Notes: generated by a model not told the origin, from the letters alone. 64,000 nt of DNA from Onchocerca lupi (GCA_028564675.1 JAOVVO010000339.1:1-64000); one strand, 5' to 3'; shown: positions 1 through 13,879, counted from the first letter of the stretch. Numbers and translations: made by a program.

Positions 1-1775
1 GAAAAGATTCTTGCAAGGAAAGTGGTTGATTTTATTATTAATTCTTAATTTCGTTGTGCCATAGATATGCACTTACTTTTATTACTTTGAACGAAACGAA
101 TAATGCTGTCCAGTTATCTTTGTTCATGCATAAGTATATGCATGATAACAAGTGATTCTATCTTTTCGTCGAAAACTGCTGGTATCATGAAAACGTTGTT
201 ATGAAGTGTAATAAAAGTTGATAAAATATAATAAAACTTCACTGAAGTGTAAAAATGATTGATTTATTTGAAATATCAAATATCACACAAAGTAAATTGA
301 AAAGTATTCTCAGTCTCGGAACAGATACAGAAACCAGCAATTTTTGTTTCCAAATAAGCCATAATTTGGCCACTGATTAATGAAGCCAGCGTTACTTCCT
401 ACTTCGTCAATTTTTGTTGTCGTTTACTCATTATTTTCAGATAGTAGCATACTTAATTAGTAAGTACTTATTGATAAAAAATGCCTGTGTCTTCAAAATT
501 TTTTAAATTTCAAATTTTTTCTTCGAATTTCTTGAATTTTATTGAAATTTTCGGATTTCTTTTCGAATATTTTGGAATTTTGAATTCCTCGCTTGGACTT
601 CTAGATTTCTGAAACTTTTCCTCTTCGTAAATTTTCAAATGATTTTACTTTTAACCTTTTTATCTTAGACTGGTAGCAATTGAATCAATTGAATCGAATT
701 TTCAGCTTTAAGTAACGCTGTTAGATTTTGAATTTAATAAAATTCAGTTATCACTGAATTCGGTGAAAATCCAAATGCAATGGATTACTTTAAATTGTAA
801 TCGACTGCGATCAGCATTCATCTAAATTACTAGTTTTAGATATTTTCTTTAGTTTTTGTATATTAATTGAAATTTTCAGCATTCATGTTTAAATTTGCGA
901 AAATTCAGAATTATATGTTCTGAATATTCAAGGAATAGGAATTAATGGGAATTATTGCAACTTTTTCTCGTCATATCGTTCCGCACCTTGGACGTAATTT
1001 CTGTACTGTCACTTTAACTTAGCTAAATTACTCTGGTCAATTATCTTTTTGATCTTTAAACTACAACAGTTTGATGATTTTATGAACAAGAAATGGTATT
1101 GTATTCCGGTAGAATCTTTTTCCAGATATATTTTTTGAAAATTATTTCAATGTCTATTGTTTTTGATTTCTTTTGTTTCCTGGAAAATTCATCTCTTTTC
1201 TCCGTAATGGGAGAAATGAAAAGTAATTTAATCTAATTTTAATAAATTTCTAATTTAAATAAATTTTACGAAAAAAAAAGAATAAGTTAACTCAAATGAA
1301 TAAGCTTTTATATCCATTTATCGTTATTTCCATCATTTCTGACTTTTTCTGTTATACGGAAAAAATCAAATGATATTTTGATGATAAGATTCAGACTATT
1401 TTGCACATATTAATTTTCTAAAAATTTAACTCTTTCTTGTGAAAACGAAACATATTTTGCGATACGATATCCTGGATACTGTAGGCACTATTATTTAAAT
1501 CTTGCCGTAGATAGCATTCTAGAAATTGAATGAATTCTGCTGCTTATGAGAGACAAATGCATAAAAAAAGGAGTAGTGAATGAAAGGATCGATTCAGAAA
1601 CAATATTTTTGAATTTTCTTCATAATTTTCATAATCAGAATAAAAAAAAAAAAAAAAAAAAAAATGAAATTTCAAAAATTTAAACACGAGGCTTCCAGAT
1701 ATTCCCGTAATATTGCATTAATTTTTTTCAAACTAATTAATTGCTAACTATTATTTATTTATTTGATCTATTAAG
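1..1775. other. A+T-rich non-coding stretch, left edge of window
   Basis: No open frame in this stretch could be supported as an exon. It contains homopolymer runs, including about 23 A near 1640-1664, and short A/T repeats. If the FERM-like exons just downstream are real, this stretch is most likely intron of that gene. Its first lobe (F1) was not found here and is probably left of the window. Confidence 0.5.
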
Positions 1776-2477
1776 ACGATATTGACATCAATGGTACTTT
1801 CCCCAGTAATATGATGAATGTCATCTCAATTACCATGAAAAGATTGTATCCATGTTCGGATCATGACCTCATTTCACTTGTTGCTATCATGTTACATATC
1901 ATTTATGGTGTTAATATTTTAACTAACATTTGTTTTACAATTCCAAAATTAATAATATCTTAGTATTACTAGAATAATGGAAAAATTGTGGAATAATTTA
2001 TCTAGTTAAAATTATTAGCAATTACAAAAAATCTGGGATTTTTGTATAAATTTTAATAAAATATTTAATTTTAATGAAAAAGAATGATTTTATGAAAAAT
2101 TTCATAACCATTTTTTTTTCTTCGAGAATATAGCGAAAATATTATTATGTTATTATATGTATGTCATTTTCTTCTTATATTTTTTGCAAGAAATATAAGG
2201 ATGAACAAAAATTTGTACTTGAAAAAAAGAAAAAAAATTTTATAATTGAAAATGATAAGTCAATAATGCTGCTTTTATAGAGAACAAATGTTAGTTAGCT
2301 TCAGTAATACCTACACATCGATTACCAGAAACGGAAAATAACCTGAAACAAATGCGTTCACGAATCGAATTTGAACATCAGGCACGAAAGCGAACTAATT
2401 TAATCAAATTGCAACAAGAATTTTTGCAAATTTGTTGGCGTTTCAGCGTTTATGGTGCAACATTTTATGATGCAATT
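1776..2477 (+). CDS. Two exons of a probable FERM-domain protein (partial gene)
   Basis: Exons 1776-1907 and 2305-2477 join in phase (1 nt + 2 nt). Acceptors are CTATTAAG and GCTTCAG; donors are TATG|GTGTTA and GCAATT|GTTTTT. The first exon encodes KRLYPCSDHDLISLVAIMLH, which resembles the first helices of the FERM middle lobe (F2). The second encodes RLPETENN, then IEFEHQARKRTNLIKLQQEF and ICWRFSVYGATFYDA. This fits the F2 pattern of an LP motif, a charged helix with His, and a closing YG.x.F[F/Y].A where F3 begins. FERM proteins bind membrane lipids and the cytoplasmic tails of membrane proteins. I found no F1 or F3 exon, so gene ends and subfamily are unknown. The second exon is convincing as coding sequence; the first and the FERM assignment are tentative. 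Confidence 0.42.
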
Positions 2478-5391
2478 GTTTTTATGAGCAAGATTGCAAT
2501 GATTTTTCTTTTTTTTTTTAACTTTTTATTTCAATATTTTGATAAAAATTACATTTCTATTTTAATTTTAGAATTTCAAAATATCAACTATTCAAGTTAT
2601 AATGCATTGAATTTTATTTCAACAAATTATTTTCGGGAAGATAAATAAGAAAAAAAAAAAAACAATGAAATAAATGATGAAATATCTCTTATTAACATTT
2701 ACCGTATAATGTTTCTTATAAAATGTAACATGTCAAAAAGGATGACAATTGGCAAGTTAAAAATATAACTTGCAATCATATGCGTGCACACTTTTATGCG
2801 CACCTGTGCTGCACAACCAATTTGCTGAATGATTTATTATCTTAAGTATTGGGGAAAGAAAAAAAAAGGTAAGACCAAATAGATGCAAAAAAAATTCTTC
2901 GTCACAATTGGTAATTAGCTTAAAATTATTAATTTTTTCATTTTCAAATTTTCTTTTCCTTTATAAGATTATTAATTCTTATTAAATTTAAGATTATCAT
3001 ATAAAGTTAAATTTAATTGCTATATATGCAATATTATAATCTGTACTAAAGTTCAAGTTATCACTATTAATTTGCTAATAATTTTAAAAGAAAAAAAAAA
3101 TCAAAATCTCAGCATTTTTCCCGTCTTTTTCTTTTCATTATTATTAATTGCTATTAATTTTAAAATAAAAAGAATTATGCTTTGCTGATTTCTTCTTTTC
3201 AATTTTTCTTTTCTTCTTCTTCCACTTCGTAACTTCTGCAAGATCGATAATTTTATTGATTAATAGCAATTAATAATAAATAATAGTAAGAAGAAAAAAA
3301 AGAAGAAAAAATCAAATAGTCAACGAAAAAATTTTAGTATTTTCTCACGTTTTTTTCTTTTCATTATTATTAATTGATAATAATTTTGAAATAATGGGAA
3401 TTATATTTTTTCGACTTTTTCGTCTTACTAGTGTTAATTACAATTGAACTTAAAATAATAATAGCAGTAACAATTTTCTTTTTTTTTACATTCTTTTTTA
3501 TTAATGTTAATAGCAACGAGCCAAAATTAGCATATTAGCACATGCTTATGTAAATGATTTTAATTTATAAAATTAATAAATGATCAGATGAAAATTTCCT
3601 TTCAAAAATTATCCGTTGAAAAATTTAACTTTGAATTTTAATCAATCTTGATTGTAAAAATTTCAAAAAAAAAAAAAAAAAAAGGAGGAAAACTTATCTT
3701 CATGATGATGAAAATGGATCGATCGTTTATTCAAATCTTAATAGGTAATAATAAATTTTACTAAAGTATGACACATATTTTATCTTCAACTTTTTTTTCG
3801 TGTTTCTTTCAATTTAAAAGTAAAAATTTTCTTTAGATTTTAAATCAAAGATTTGAATGAAACATCAAACATTAAATTATTTAATCTACTCATTATAAAT
3901 TAATGATAGTTGATTTTATTTTTAACAAACTTTTTCAGTTTTGAAAAATTTTACACTGGAAAAGACGCTATAATTTGTTTGCGTTTTTTGGGCACAAATT
4001 TTGTAAGGTAGGAAAAAAAATTGAAATAGAAGATTTGAATTATTCTATATTATCCCTTTTTTTTTTTTTTTAACTTCTTTAACAAATAAATTTGAATAAA
4101 ATAAAGTGCAAACTCGTGATTGCTAGTTAATTTTCTTAAATTTACATTTTCAGTAATTGAAGTTATCAGAAAATAAAATAAAATTCAATAATTATAATTA
4201 ACTTTATCAACTTATTCATTAAGATATTACTTTCAAGCAAGCCATATCAATAATTTGCAAACATCAACGATAAAAAATAAAGGAAGCAATTAAAAAAAGA
4301 TGTAAATTTAGAAATTCTTTCATTTAAAATCTCATTTTCTAAACAGTATTGTTAAAAAGTAATTTCAAAATAATGATTCGTTCTTATTGTCATTGCTTCT
4401 TTATAATAATTCAAATTTTGATAACTATGATAAGGGATGCTCGTTCTTAATTTTTTGCAATAATTATAAATATTTTTTTTATAATGACAATAAATATTTT
4501 TATTATCATTATTTTACAAATAAAACTCTCACAATCAAAAATTCGACATCGACTTATTTGACTTTTAATGATTTATTCATATTTTTTAGCATTAAATTGG
4601 AATTTTTATTTCATTATTGCATGATAAATATGCATGCATTTTTACTCAAATTGAAAAATATTCCAACATTAATATAAAAAAATTATAATTCAATTTTAAT
4701 TTAAATTTCAATGATTAGTTTGAAAAAAAAAAATTTTTTTACCATCGAATTTTGATTTTAAACTAAAACATATCATAACTTTTGTTTTTCACAAAATTTT
4801 TAACATTACCAATTATTCAGAAATTTTTATTAACTATAAATATAATTATATTTTCATTAGGAAAAAAAAGAGGCAAAAAACATGTTCAAATTTGAATATT
4901 CAAATTTCCTTTCCAACATTAATAATCATTGACCTTAAAGAGCAGATGAAAAAAACATTTGGTGACGACGATTGCGCCATCTTTCTCATCCTCTCATTCT
5001 TCCGGATCTTCATTTTTATCTCTTTCAATCCGGTCAAAAAAAAAAAAAAAAAGAACAGAAGCACCGAAATAACAACTAGAATTGAGTTGAATGGATGATG
5101 ATATTTGATTTCATTTTTTTTTTCCCAGAGATGTTAAAGTACCATCGTGTTTGCGTGATATTTAATTTGAGTGATCGGGAAAGATGTGTTTACAGGTGCA
5201 ATTTTAGCTTGCGCAACATTGATCTCAAATAGATACTACTTGCGAGAATCTTCCGAATCTTCCGATTGTTTTTTTGGTAAACTAAAAGGCGTGGTTTGAG
5301 GAATATTTCCTTCGAAACCTTTGACCTTTAGATTAAGCTACCTGTAGAGAATGAATGTTGTTCAGTTGTGGTAAAAAATATCGTATCGAGG
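2478..5391. other. Non-coding region upstream of the nuclear receptor
   Basis: About 2.9 kb without a supportable exon. It is dominated by A/T homopolymers (poly-A near 3668-3682, poly-T near 4056-4070) and TTATTAATTG-type repeats. From about 5100 the base composition is more balanced, consistent with the promoter and 5' leader of the downstream receptor. A possible leader-splice acceptor (TTGTTCAG) lies about 28 nt before the receptor start codon. Frames at 4387-4677 and 4892-5098 look like chance openings of low complexity. Confidence 0.5.
5315..5327 (-). promoter_or_regulatory. DR1-type nuclear receptor site upstream of the receptor gene
   Basis: On the minus strand the sequence reads AGGTCA-A-AGGTTT: two direct half-sites spaced by one base, the second with two mismatches. 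It lies about 65 nt before the ATG of the nuclear receptor gene, so it could mediate auto- or cross-regulation by nuclear receptors. A site this short may occur by chance; only its position makes it notable. Confidence 0.3.
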
Positions 5392-8300
5392 ATGGAAACG
5401 AAGGAATCGACGATGAATGATCAAAATACTCATACACGATCACGTAATAAAGGTAAGTGAAAGTATCCGTGTAATTTCAACATTAATAATTCAATTAATA
5501 ACTTCAAATTACTGGATTTCTTAAATTATTGAAGCATTGCTTACGCTTATTCAACGCTATTTGATCAAGTAAGTGAAATTTCCGTGTAACTTCAACGTTA
5601 ACGCCACTGAATTCTTTGAATTATTGAAATGACGATTTGTAATCATTTAAGGATTGCGCATTATCCTGAAAATTTATTCAATTTTGAAATATAACGGAAC
5701 TTTAAAATGCACTAAAACATATGCCAACTTATGAAATTTTCAAATTGCATCATTCTGTTGGAAAAATTTTGTTCAGTTCCTTCTAATATTTCATAATTTT
5801 TTAAAAAAAATTGAATATAATTCAATAAGGAAATTTAATCGAATAACAAAAAGCAAATAAATACCTAAATCAAATCAAATTTGAATCGAATCTCGATTAA
5901 AAAAATTAAATTCATAGAATGTATTAATTATTTTGAAAATTTAGTAGAAATATTGATTTCAATTTTTTCATGCTTTTTTATTCCTATTAATTTTTTAACA
6001 TAATATAATTATGGTAAAATTTCTATTTGAATTACTGACATCATTAGTATTATTTATAGATATACTATCATTTCATTTGATCATTTCTCAAATTTTTTTA
6101 TTAAATAACATGAAAATATTAGTATTTCGAAGAAATTGGTTGAGTGGAATAATAAATTTTACCATGAAGAGTTTGTTTTTTTTTTCTTTTTTTTTTTTTT
6201 GAAGTAGTACTGTAAATGTCAACCAAATGACATCTGATATGGTTTTTTTTCTTTTTTTTTTTCGGCAACTAATATCCGAAAAGCTTTTATGTATCCGAAA
6301 TTTCGGAGATTTTTTTACAACGTCGATTGTAAAATATTTTGCATACTAATTTCTTATAAAGATGATTATCATTTCATCTGATCATTTCGTATATTTTTTA
6401 TTTAAAGAACAGAAAAATAATAATAATTCAAAGTTGGAGGTAAAAATTTGAATTATGCTTTCAAATTCTATCAAGTATGATAAGTGATATCTTAAAATTG
6501 AACAAATTTTGAAATATTCTTTTAGTTTTTATTGAATAATATAAGCATTTATTAAAATTGATTAACATTCGAAATATAATTTCAGAAAATATTATCAATT
6601 ATTAATATTAATAAATTCCATTCCTGGACTCATTTCTAATGATTTCATTATATGAAATTAGAATTTCAAAAAAGAAGGCATGAAATCATAAAATGGTAAA
6701 ATGTTAATAAAATAATCCCTTAAAATTTAAGTCTAGTCTGCTTGAATCAGCTTCGAATTATTGAATTTTAAGATATTTTAGAACTTCAAAAATTAATAAA
6801 AATAATGGTTTCACTGGTTTTTTTACATCTAATTATAGTTATTTAATTAATTTAAAATAGAATGCTAATAAATTTAGATATTAACATATCATTTGTAAAA
6901 ATAATTCAGCATATTTTTATGTTTTTTTGACTATATCCAAAATGTGAAGTAAGAAAAAGTAATTGGACAGAATTTAATAAATTTGTCAAAATTTAATAAA
7001 TTAAATTTGATAAAAACTTCCATGCATTTTATCAATTTTCGATTTTAATTATCACTAATTAAAAGATTCTGTAGGCACTGCTTTATCATCTCTTATTATT
7101 ACTTAATAGGAATTATTAAAATTGGCATGAGTTGCATTTATCATGAAATGAAATAAAGATTATAATTTCAAAAAAAAAAAAAAATCGTTGAAAATTTGAA
7201 CAAATTGTAATTTTTCCGGGAATAATAAATAAATTTTGAGCATTTATTTGATTTTTTCTATGCAAACTCTCATCCCATTCTTGCTTAATTACGAAATGAT
7301 ACGGTAATTTCATTCATTTTTAAGGATAAAAAAAAAAAAACCGAGAAAAAAACTGAGATTTAATGTTAGTTTAATTTTTTTTCAAGTTTTTCATCTTTTT
7401 TTTCACCTTTTTTCAAAGATTATCTATCATTTAATCCTAAGTTTAATTTTAAATTTTAATTTTAAGTAACAAATAAATTAATAGATTTTGGAAATAAAGT
7501 CAACAGTTTCTTTCGCTTTTTTTTTTTTTCAAAATTATTCTAGCATTCACGATATTCCCTTTGTATCTAAGAATTCAAATATATCGAAGATGAGTTAACA
7601 GTTGGATGGTAAAAGGTTAAGGTCAAAGAATTGCGTCATTTGCATAACGTAGAAATGGTCTCAGGTCATTCAAAAAAAAAAAAAAAAAAAACCATCGGTT
7701 GCGTAAAACTTCCTAAAAATCTTTTCATCATTTATATCCTAGAAAATAAAAATGTACCATCAATGGTACCATTGCTAATTATGCAATTTAAATAGGCAAT
7801 CTATTATAAAATGTTTTAAAAATTGTAAGTATTTTTAATTTATCAAAGATGAAATTAAAAAGTTGCCTAAGAATTTGATTTAAAAAAAAAGTAATTTATT
7901 TTAACTCAGCAATTTATTAATTTATTTTAGTTTCCAAGATTCCGAAACTTGAATAAAATTAAATTTCGCAATTAAAACCAATAATTATCTTCTCAATGAG
8001 TGTTATCTGGTTAAATATTGTTTTTGCAAATTCAGAAATCGATAATTTAAATTCAATTAGGAACTTAATGATATTTTTGACAACTTTGAATCATACTACA
8101 ATGGAGTGATTATGACTAATAATCGATCTGATCACTTTTTTGAAAATGGTATTCACCTATTTCATTTGATATTTGCTGAATTTATTTCTTTTAATTCCTT
8201 TTGACGAAATAAATTTTTCTGCAACTTTTTTTGAGCCATTAACTAGCTTTTATTTCACTATTTTACTTGATTTTATCAAATTTTAAAAAAATTTTATCAT

Positions 8301-11300
8301 AAGTTATTGCCATTATGTAAATTTGAAACATTTCAATAATGCCTGATCTTATTAAAAAAAAAAAAACCGAAGCTGTTAAGTCTTAAATTAACATTATTGG
8401 AATAATCAATATTATTTTAGCATTATTTAATTGCATTGGAATTAAAATAGTTCAATATTTGATTTTTATTTATCACATCAGATTATTTTCTTTTTTTTTT
8501 ATGAGGTAAAATAAAGTAATTAATTTCCAATCAATCAATCAGTTACTTAATTAAGAGTTGAAAGATGAAAAATGACATGTTTGCAATTAATTTGATATGA
8601 TAAATGAAGACATTCGGTGTAGAATAATATTAGAAATACTAAAAGATATTATAATTTAAATGAGAAAACTTGAATTTCAATAATAGATCATTTATCTGAA
8701 TTAAAATGATAATGAATAATTTGCTAATAAAATGTATTATTTAAAAAGTAACCTGGAATAAATCAGCATTATTTAAATAGATTAATTTAATTATTTGCAA
8801 TTTAACTTAAAAATAAATTCAGCATTGTTGACATTATAAAAAAAAAAAATCAACTAATTAAATACTACATGAGTCTAATTGAAATAAGAAATTGAAAGTT
8901 GTGAGAACTTTTATCCTCCTAATTCAATTAAGTTAATCTAGGATTTAACAAATCGGTCTTTTTTATTTTTTCAAATTATATTCGGTATTTTAGTAAACTA
9001 AAATATTATATTGCAATTCATAAACTTTTAATATTAATAATAATTTCAGCGATACCATATTTACCACGTTATATGAAACCAGGTCAACCTTGTGTCGTAT
9101 GTGGTGATGATGCAACTGGTTTACATTATAGGTATCATTTTTATCATATTATTTATCACCTAAATGAATAAATTTGATAAATCATCATTTATTTCATCAT
9201 TAAAATTCAAATTTCAAAGCTATTAATTTTTATTGAAAATCTTTTTTTTTTCTTTCATTAAAAATGAGCAAATTTTAGAATTTAATTAGATAAATTAAAA
9301 ATGCTAATAAAAAATAAGATTGAATTTATTATTTATTCAAGAGCGATAACATGTGAAGGTTGCAAAGGTTTCTTCCGACGAACAGTTCAGGTAAATGTTA
9401 TAATTTTGATTTATTAAATATACAAGTATTTAATTATTGAAAAATTATATTAATTATGCATGAATAAATAAACAATGATAATTTGAATATTGATTTCAAA
9501 TATTTTCTTCGGTTTAGTAAATTAAATTGAATTATTTCGGATACAATCGTATGTCAGAGGCAAGTTTTTAAATAATTAAATAAATATTATGATATCAATT
9601 GTTACATTCATGATTAAGATGGCATTGACAGTTTATCATTATTAATTATAATTAATTTATTAATGGTTTGTTACTATGATAGCTTTTTATAATTGATTTG
9701 TTGATATTTTACTATTATTATTAAATTTCATAATTAATTCCCCAAGTTTAATCTGTCATTATTTGCAACTTTTCTCTCAGCCATCATGATATTTTCATCC
9801 GATGAAATTTTAGGATAACTGATAATAAAAATTTCATCGGCCACTAAATTATAATAGATGAAATGAAGAAAAATTATATCTGTCTAAATTAAAACGTTCG
9901 ATTAAAATTTTTTTTATCTCAATACTTCAAAAAAATTGAAAAATAATCTAAATAATTAAATTATCGTTGTTTATAAATACTTAAATTCAATGATAAAATT
10001 TAATTCAAAGTTTCTTAAAACTAAATAATCAAATGCCACCGTCTTAATTAATCCTCAAATTCAAGGATAAAGCACAAAAATTTGATTTTAAAATTTTTTC
10101 TTAAATCTCAGCTAATTTTTAAATGTGAAATTTAAGCTTTAATAATTATTACATTTCTTTTTTTGTTTTTTGCAGCAAAAAATTGCATACAAATGCAAAA
10201 GTATTGAACGATGTGAAATCAGCAAAACTTCACGAAATATTTGCCAATTTTGTCGATTTCAAAAATGCCTGAGCAATGGAATGACAAAATCTTGTTCGTA
10301 TTAATAACATTATTGCTTAAATTGAATTAAATATAATGAAATAAATTCAAATTGAATTTTTATTTAATTAAATTGAATTCGGACTAAATTGAATCCATTT
10401 ATAAAATAAATTGAATGAAATGAAATGAATTGAATTGAAATAATTTGTATTATGCTAAAATGATATTATTGTCATCTTTTTTTTTGCATCATTTTATAAT
10501 ATTGCTTTCTACATTTCGATTATTTCGGTAATTTTTTTGAAATTTTTTTTTAAAATAGTTTTAAATTCTAAAGAAAAATTTTCAGAATTTAAAACTCAAA
10601 ACAGTTTTAAAATATCTAAAATTGATGAATATATTGTTTGTTCAAATATCGCAGATATTTTCCATTTCAATAAATTTTATTTTTTGCAAAATAATTGAAT
10701 TTCGAAAAAAATTTAAATATTTTGAACAAATCATTACTTTTTTATGTTCTATATTAAGTACCATTTATTTTGATAAATTTAAGAATTAGGTATCGAATAC
10801 TTCAATAAATTTTGAATAAAGTAGCTTATATAAAGAATATATGTCTCTGAAAGTATAGAATGCCTGAAATACCAGGCATTTCGGTAAGTTCTGAATATTA
10901 TTACCGTATATCCCACTTTGTTTTAAATATTAAGTATCGTATATTCTAATAAGTTTTGAACACAAAAAAGTAAATTTTGTGATGTTTTCGAATTTAATTC
11001 TCGAGATATTTTAAGATAATTTCCAGAAATTTCTTTCCAATTGTCTTATCATTAATATATTTGTCGTATAAAAAAGGTCATATATTCCAAATCTAATATT
11101 ATTTTGCAAATCCTACTATCAACTTTGCGAAATAATCTCTTGCTAAAATTTAGCACTATTATTTTTCCTAAAATTTTAATACTGTTTTTTTGGAACTTTG
11201 CCAACTTATCGTATTTAATTTGCATTTTGTTTAAGTATTTATTTCGACTTTTTATAACTTAATCTACAATGCTAATTTATTGAAATCATTTATATAATTT

Positions 11301-13735
11301 GATTTTATTCATTTCATTTAGTTTCTTTTAATTTAATTAATGATTTTAATTCATTTAAGCTCTTGAACCACCTTATTAATCTGAAATGTTAATTTAAAAA
11401 TCAGATTTAAGATTTTTATAAATGACCGCAAAAGTGTTATAAAAAAATTCGTATTTTTGCGACATAAATATTTTATTTTTCATATTTTTACGATTTAAAT
11501 AATTGTATTTCCCTCATTTTTTTTTCCAGTAGTGTTAAATGAAACAGAGCGGATAGCAAAACGGAAAATGATAAGTGATAATCGTGAACGACGTAAATTG
11601 GAACATTTGAGAACATTACTAAAAGCTAGTTCATTAGCTGATAAACAGGAAGAATTTCAATCACGAATTGATCAAGTAACTGCAAACTATTGCAAAATCA
11701 TGGATAATTCATTAGAGGTAAGAATTTAAAACACTGATATCATAATTTTACGCCAAACTTAATCATTCATATCGTAACTTTACGATAATCTTAATCCAAT
11801 TAACAATAAGTACTTTTTCCATGTAATCATTGTTATCACTAACCTTAATCACTTATATCATAACCTCATGGTAAACTTCATCCAATTAGCAATTTTTTCA
11901 TGTAAATCTCGACATTTTTACACATAATTGCTCTTTAAACTTCCGGATTAAATGCTGAAAAAGTATTTTTCCGACTTTTTAATTTAATAACTGTCATTAT
12001 CGAAATTATTTAGTTTGATTAAATTTGAAATTTCTCGATCAGTTTTAGGAATATATGTATCACCATAACTTTTCAATTTGTTATCAAATTAAACTTTATC
12101 ATTTGTTCAATGAAGCAAATAATTTTTTTGGTTTATTCTTTTTTTTTTTCTATATTTCATTTATGATTTCAATTTTCATTATCTCTTGAAATCACATCAG
12201 AATTATTATAATTTTATCAAATTAATGAAAAAAAATTTTTACTACTATTCTTGCTGAAAAAATTTTTTGACATTTTTAATGATATTACGCTGTTATCATA
12301 TTCAAAGCATTTCTTAAAATCTTAATTGATAAACTTTTATTTCAATTTTTTCAGTACAAATTCAAATCAAACATAAAATCAGAACGATTATCTGAATTAA
12401 CTAAATTAGTTAGTGAACAAGTACGACAATTTGCTGAAACAATCGAAATCTGCGATACTGTTTGTTAATTTGATTACCATTTAATCAATTAAACTAAAGC
12501 TTAAATTATTTTTGGGACATTCAAGTCTTTTGTTCATTTTTTTTTTCTAAAATTTATTATCATTCGATAAAATTTGATTATTACAAATAAACAATAATTT
12601 GTATAATAATTAGTGGTAATGATTGATTAAGGATTTTGTTTAATTAACTAATTTGTTTCAGTAGTAATGAATAATTAAAGATTTTTTTTTAATTAACTGA
12701 TTTGCTTTTTTTTTTCTTTTTTAGTTAAATCCTTCGGAAAAAGACGAAATAATTGCGAAAAGTTGGCTTGTAGTAAAAATTCTACAAACAATCCATGAAT
12801 TCAATCCGACAGAATGTTGTCTAATGTTGGCAAATAATACAACTTATATACCTGCTAAAGGCAATTATTCGGAATTGGATAAAACGACAAGAATTTTTGA
12901 AAATTTAATAAATTTAGCAATAAGTTTTAATTGTATGCAATTAGATAATCGACAATTGGCTTTATTATCAGCGTTGCTAATTTACAATCCTGAAAATGTA
13001 AAAGGATGTGTAAGTTAATTTGAATTTTTTATTCTTATCATCTTGATAATCAATTATTATCACTATTATCAATCATCAACATGCATTATTGAAATAAGCA
13101 TTTTGATTAATTGCTATAAATTATTCAAATTCATTTTTATGACTAATCACATATTATTCTTTTTTTATTTCGACAAAAAAATACTAAGCTATAATCGTAA
13201 TCTGAAAATCATATTTTAAAATGATCAAAATGGTTGATCAAATTTCATATTTTAATATAATCAAGATGATTAATTAATTCTAATAACAAAAAAAAAAAAA
13301 AAAATTGATAAACAGAAAAAATACTTTCAATTTTCATAAGTTTTCCTCCTTTTTTTTTTCGTTGTTAAAACTTTATGACAATAAATTTTTTTCTTTCTTT
13401 GTAAATTTTATTGTTCCAATGAAAAATCTTCCAAGTTATCGCAGTTACTAAAATATTTCAAATTTTTATGAAATAATCAATTTAAATTTTTAAAAATTTT
13501 GAAATAATCAATTTTTTAGAAGGAAAAAATTGATAAAATACATGTGGAATTATGGAAATGTTTGCAAAGCATTAGCGAAATGCATGATGATGATTCAATC
13601 GATTTATTACATTGGTCAAATTTTCTTGTTCGAATACCGTACCTGATTCTTACCGTATCGAAAATGCAAGATTTTTTTCAAGACGAAAATAACATTAATG
13701 CTATAGCAAATATTCTTCTTTTTAAGTTCACGTGA
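5392..13735 (+). CDS. Thyroid-hormone-receptor-like nuclear receptor
   Basis: Eight exons: 5392-5452, 9050-9131, 9342-9390, 10176-10293, 11530-11717, 12355-12459, 12725-13009, 13520-13735, giving 367 residues. All phases agree. The DNA-binding domain spans about residues 35-100: zinc finger 1 uses C35, C38, C52, C55 and finger 2 uses C71, C77, C87, C90. The P-box is CEGCKG, as in receptors that bind AGGTCA. The extension after the fingers (SLVLNETERIAKRK, then a basic stretch) closely follows the TR carboxy-terminal extension. The ligand-binding domain runs to the end: helix 3-4 region CDTLNPSEKDEII, and helix 8 region LDNRQLALLSALLIYNPE. The protein ends shortly after the presumed helix 11, with no recognisable AF-2 helix. 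It is expected to be a nuclear DNA-binding regulator. Intron 1 is 3.6 kb. The start is the first in-frame ATG, after a candidate acceptor at 5363. The ligand is unknown and the C-terminus could have a missed exon. Confidence 0.9.
7614..7668 (+). promoter_or_regulatory. AGGTCA half-site cluster in receptor intron 1
   Basis: AGGTTA and AGGTCA sit back to back (7614-7625, DR0-like, preceded by AAA), and a further AGGTCA is at 7663-7668. Both are on the gene's own strand inside the 3.6-kb first intron. A and T dominate the surroundings, so three half-sites within 55 bp stand out. Possible intronic enhancer; inference only. Confidence 0.25.
11750..11912 (+). repeat. Tandem duplication in receptor intron 5
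   Basis: Two adjacent imperfect copies of about 85-90 bp share CTTAATCA, TATATC[AG]TAAC, a TAA[AT]CTT segment, ATCCAATTA[AG]CAAT and TTTTTC[C]ATGTAA in the same order. It lies just inside the intron after exon 5 (exon ends 11717). No coding potential; likely a local replication-slippage duplication. Confidence 0.55.
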
Positions 13736-13879
13736 ACTAATTTAGAAGAAATTGAGAAGTTAGACATTGAGGCTTAATTTATTGAGACTGAAAAATTAGC
13801 ATATTTGAGTGAGTCTGTTGATAATCGTAATTCAACCTTAAATTGAACATCTGATATACAAATTTGAATTTCGAAAAAA

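Noticed and set aside
3939..4001. Possible small exon between TTTTTCAG and GTAAGG
   Set aside because: One frame is open, but its phase does not fit the preceding FERM-like exon and the peptide matches nothing I recognise.
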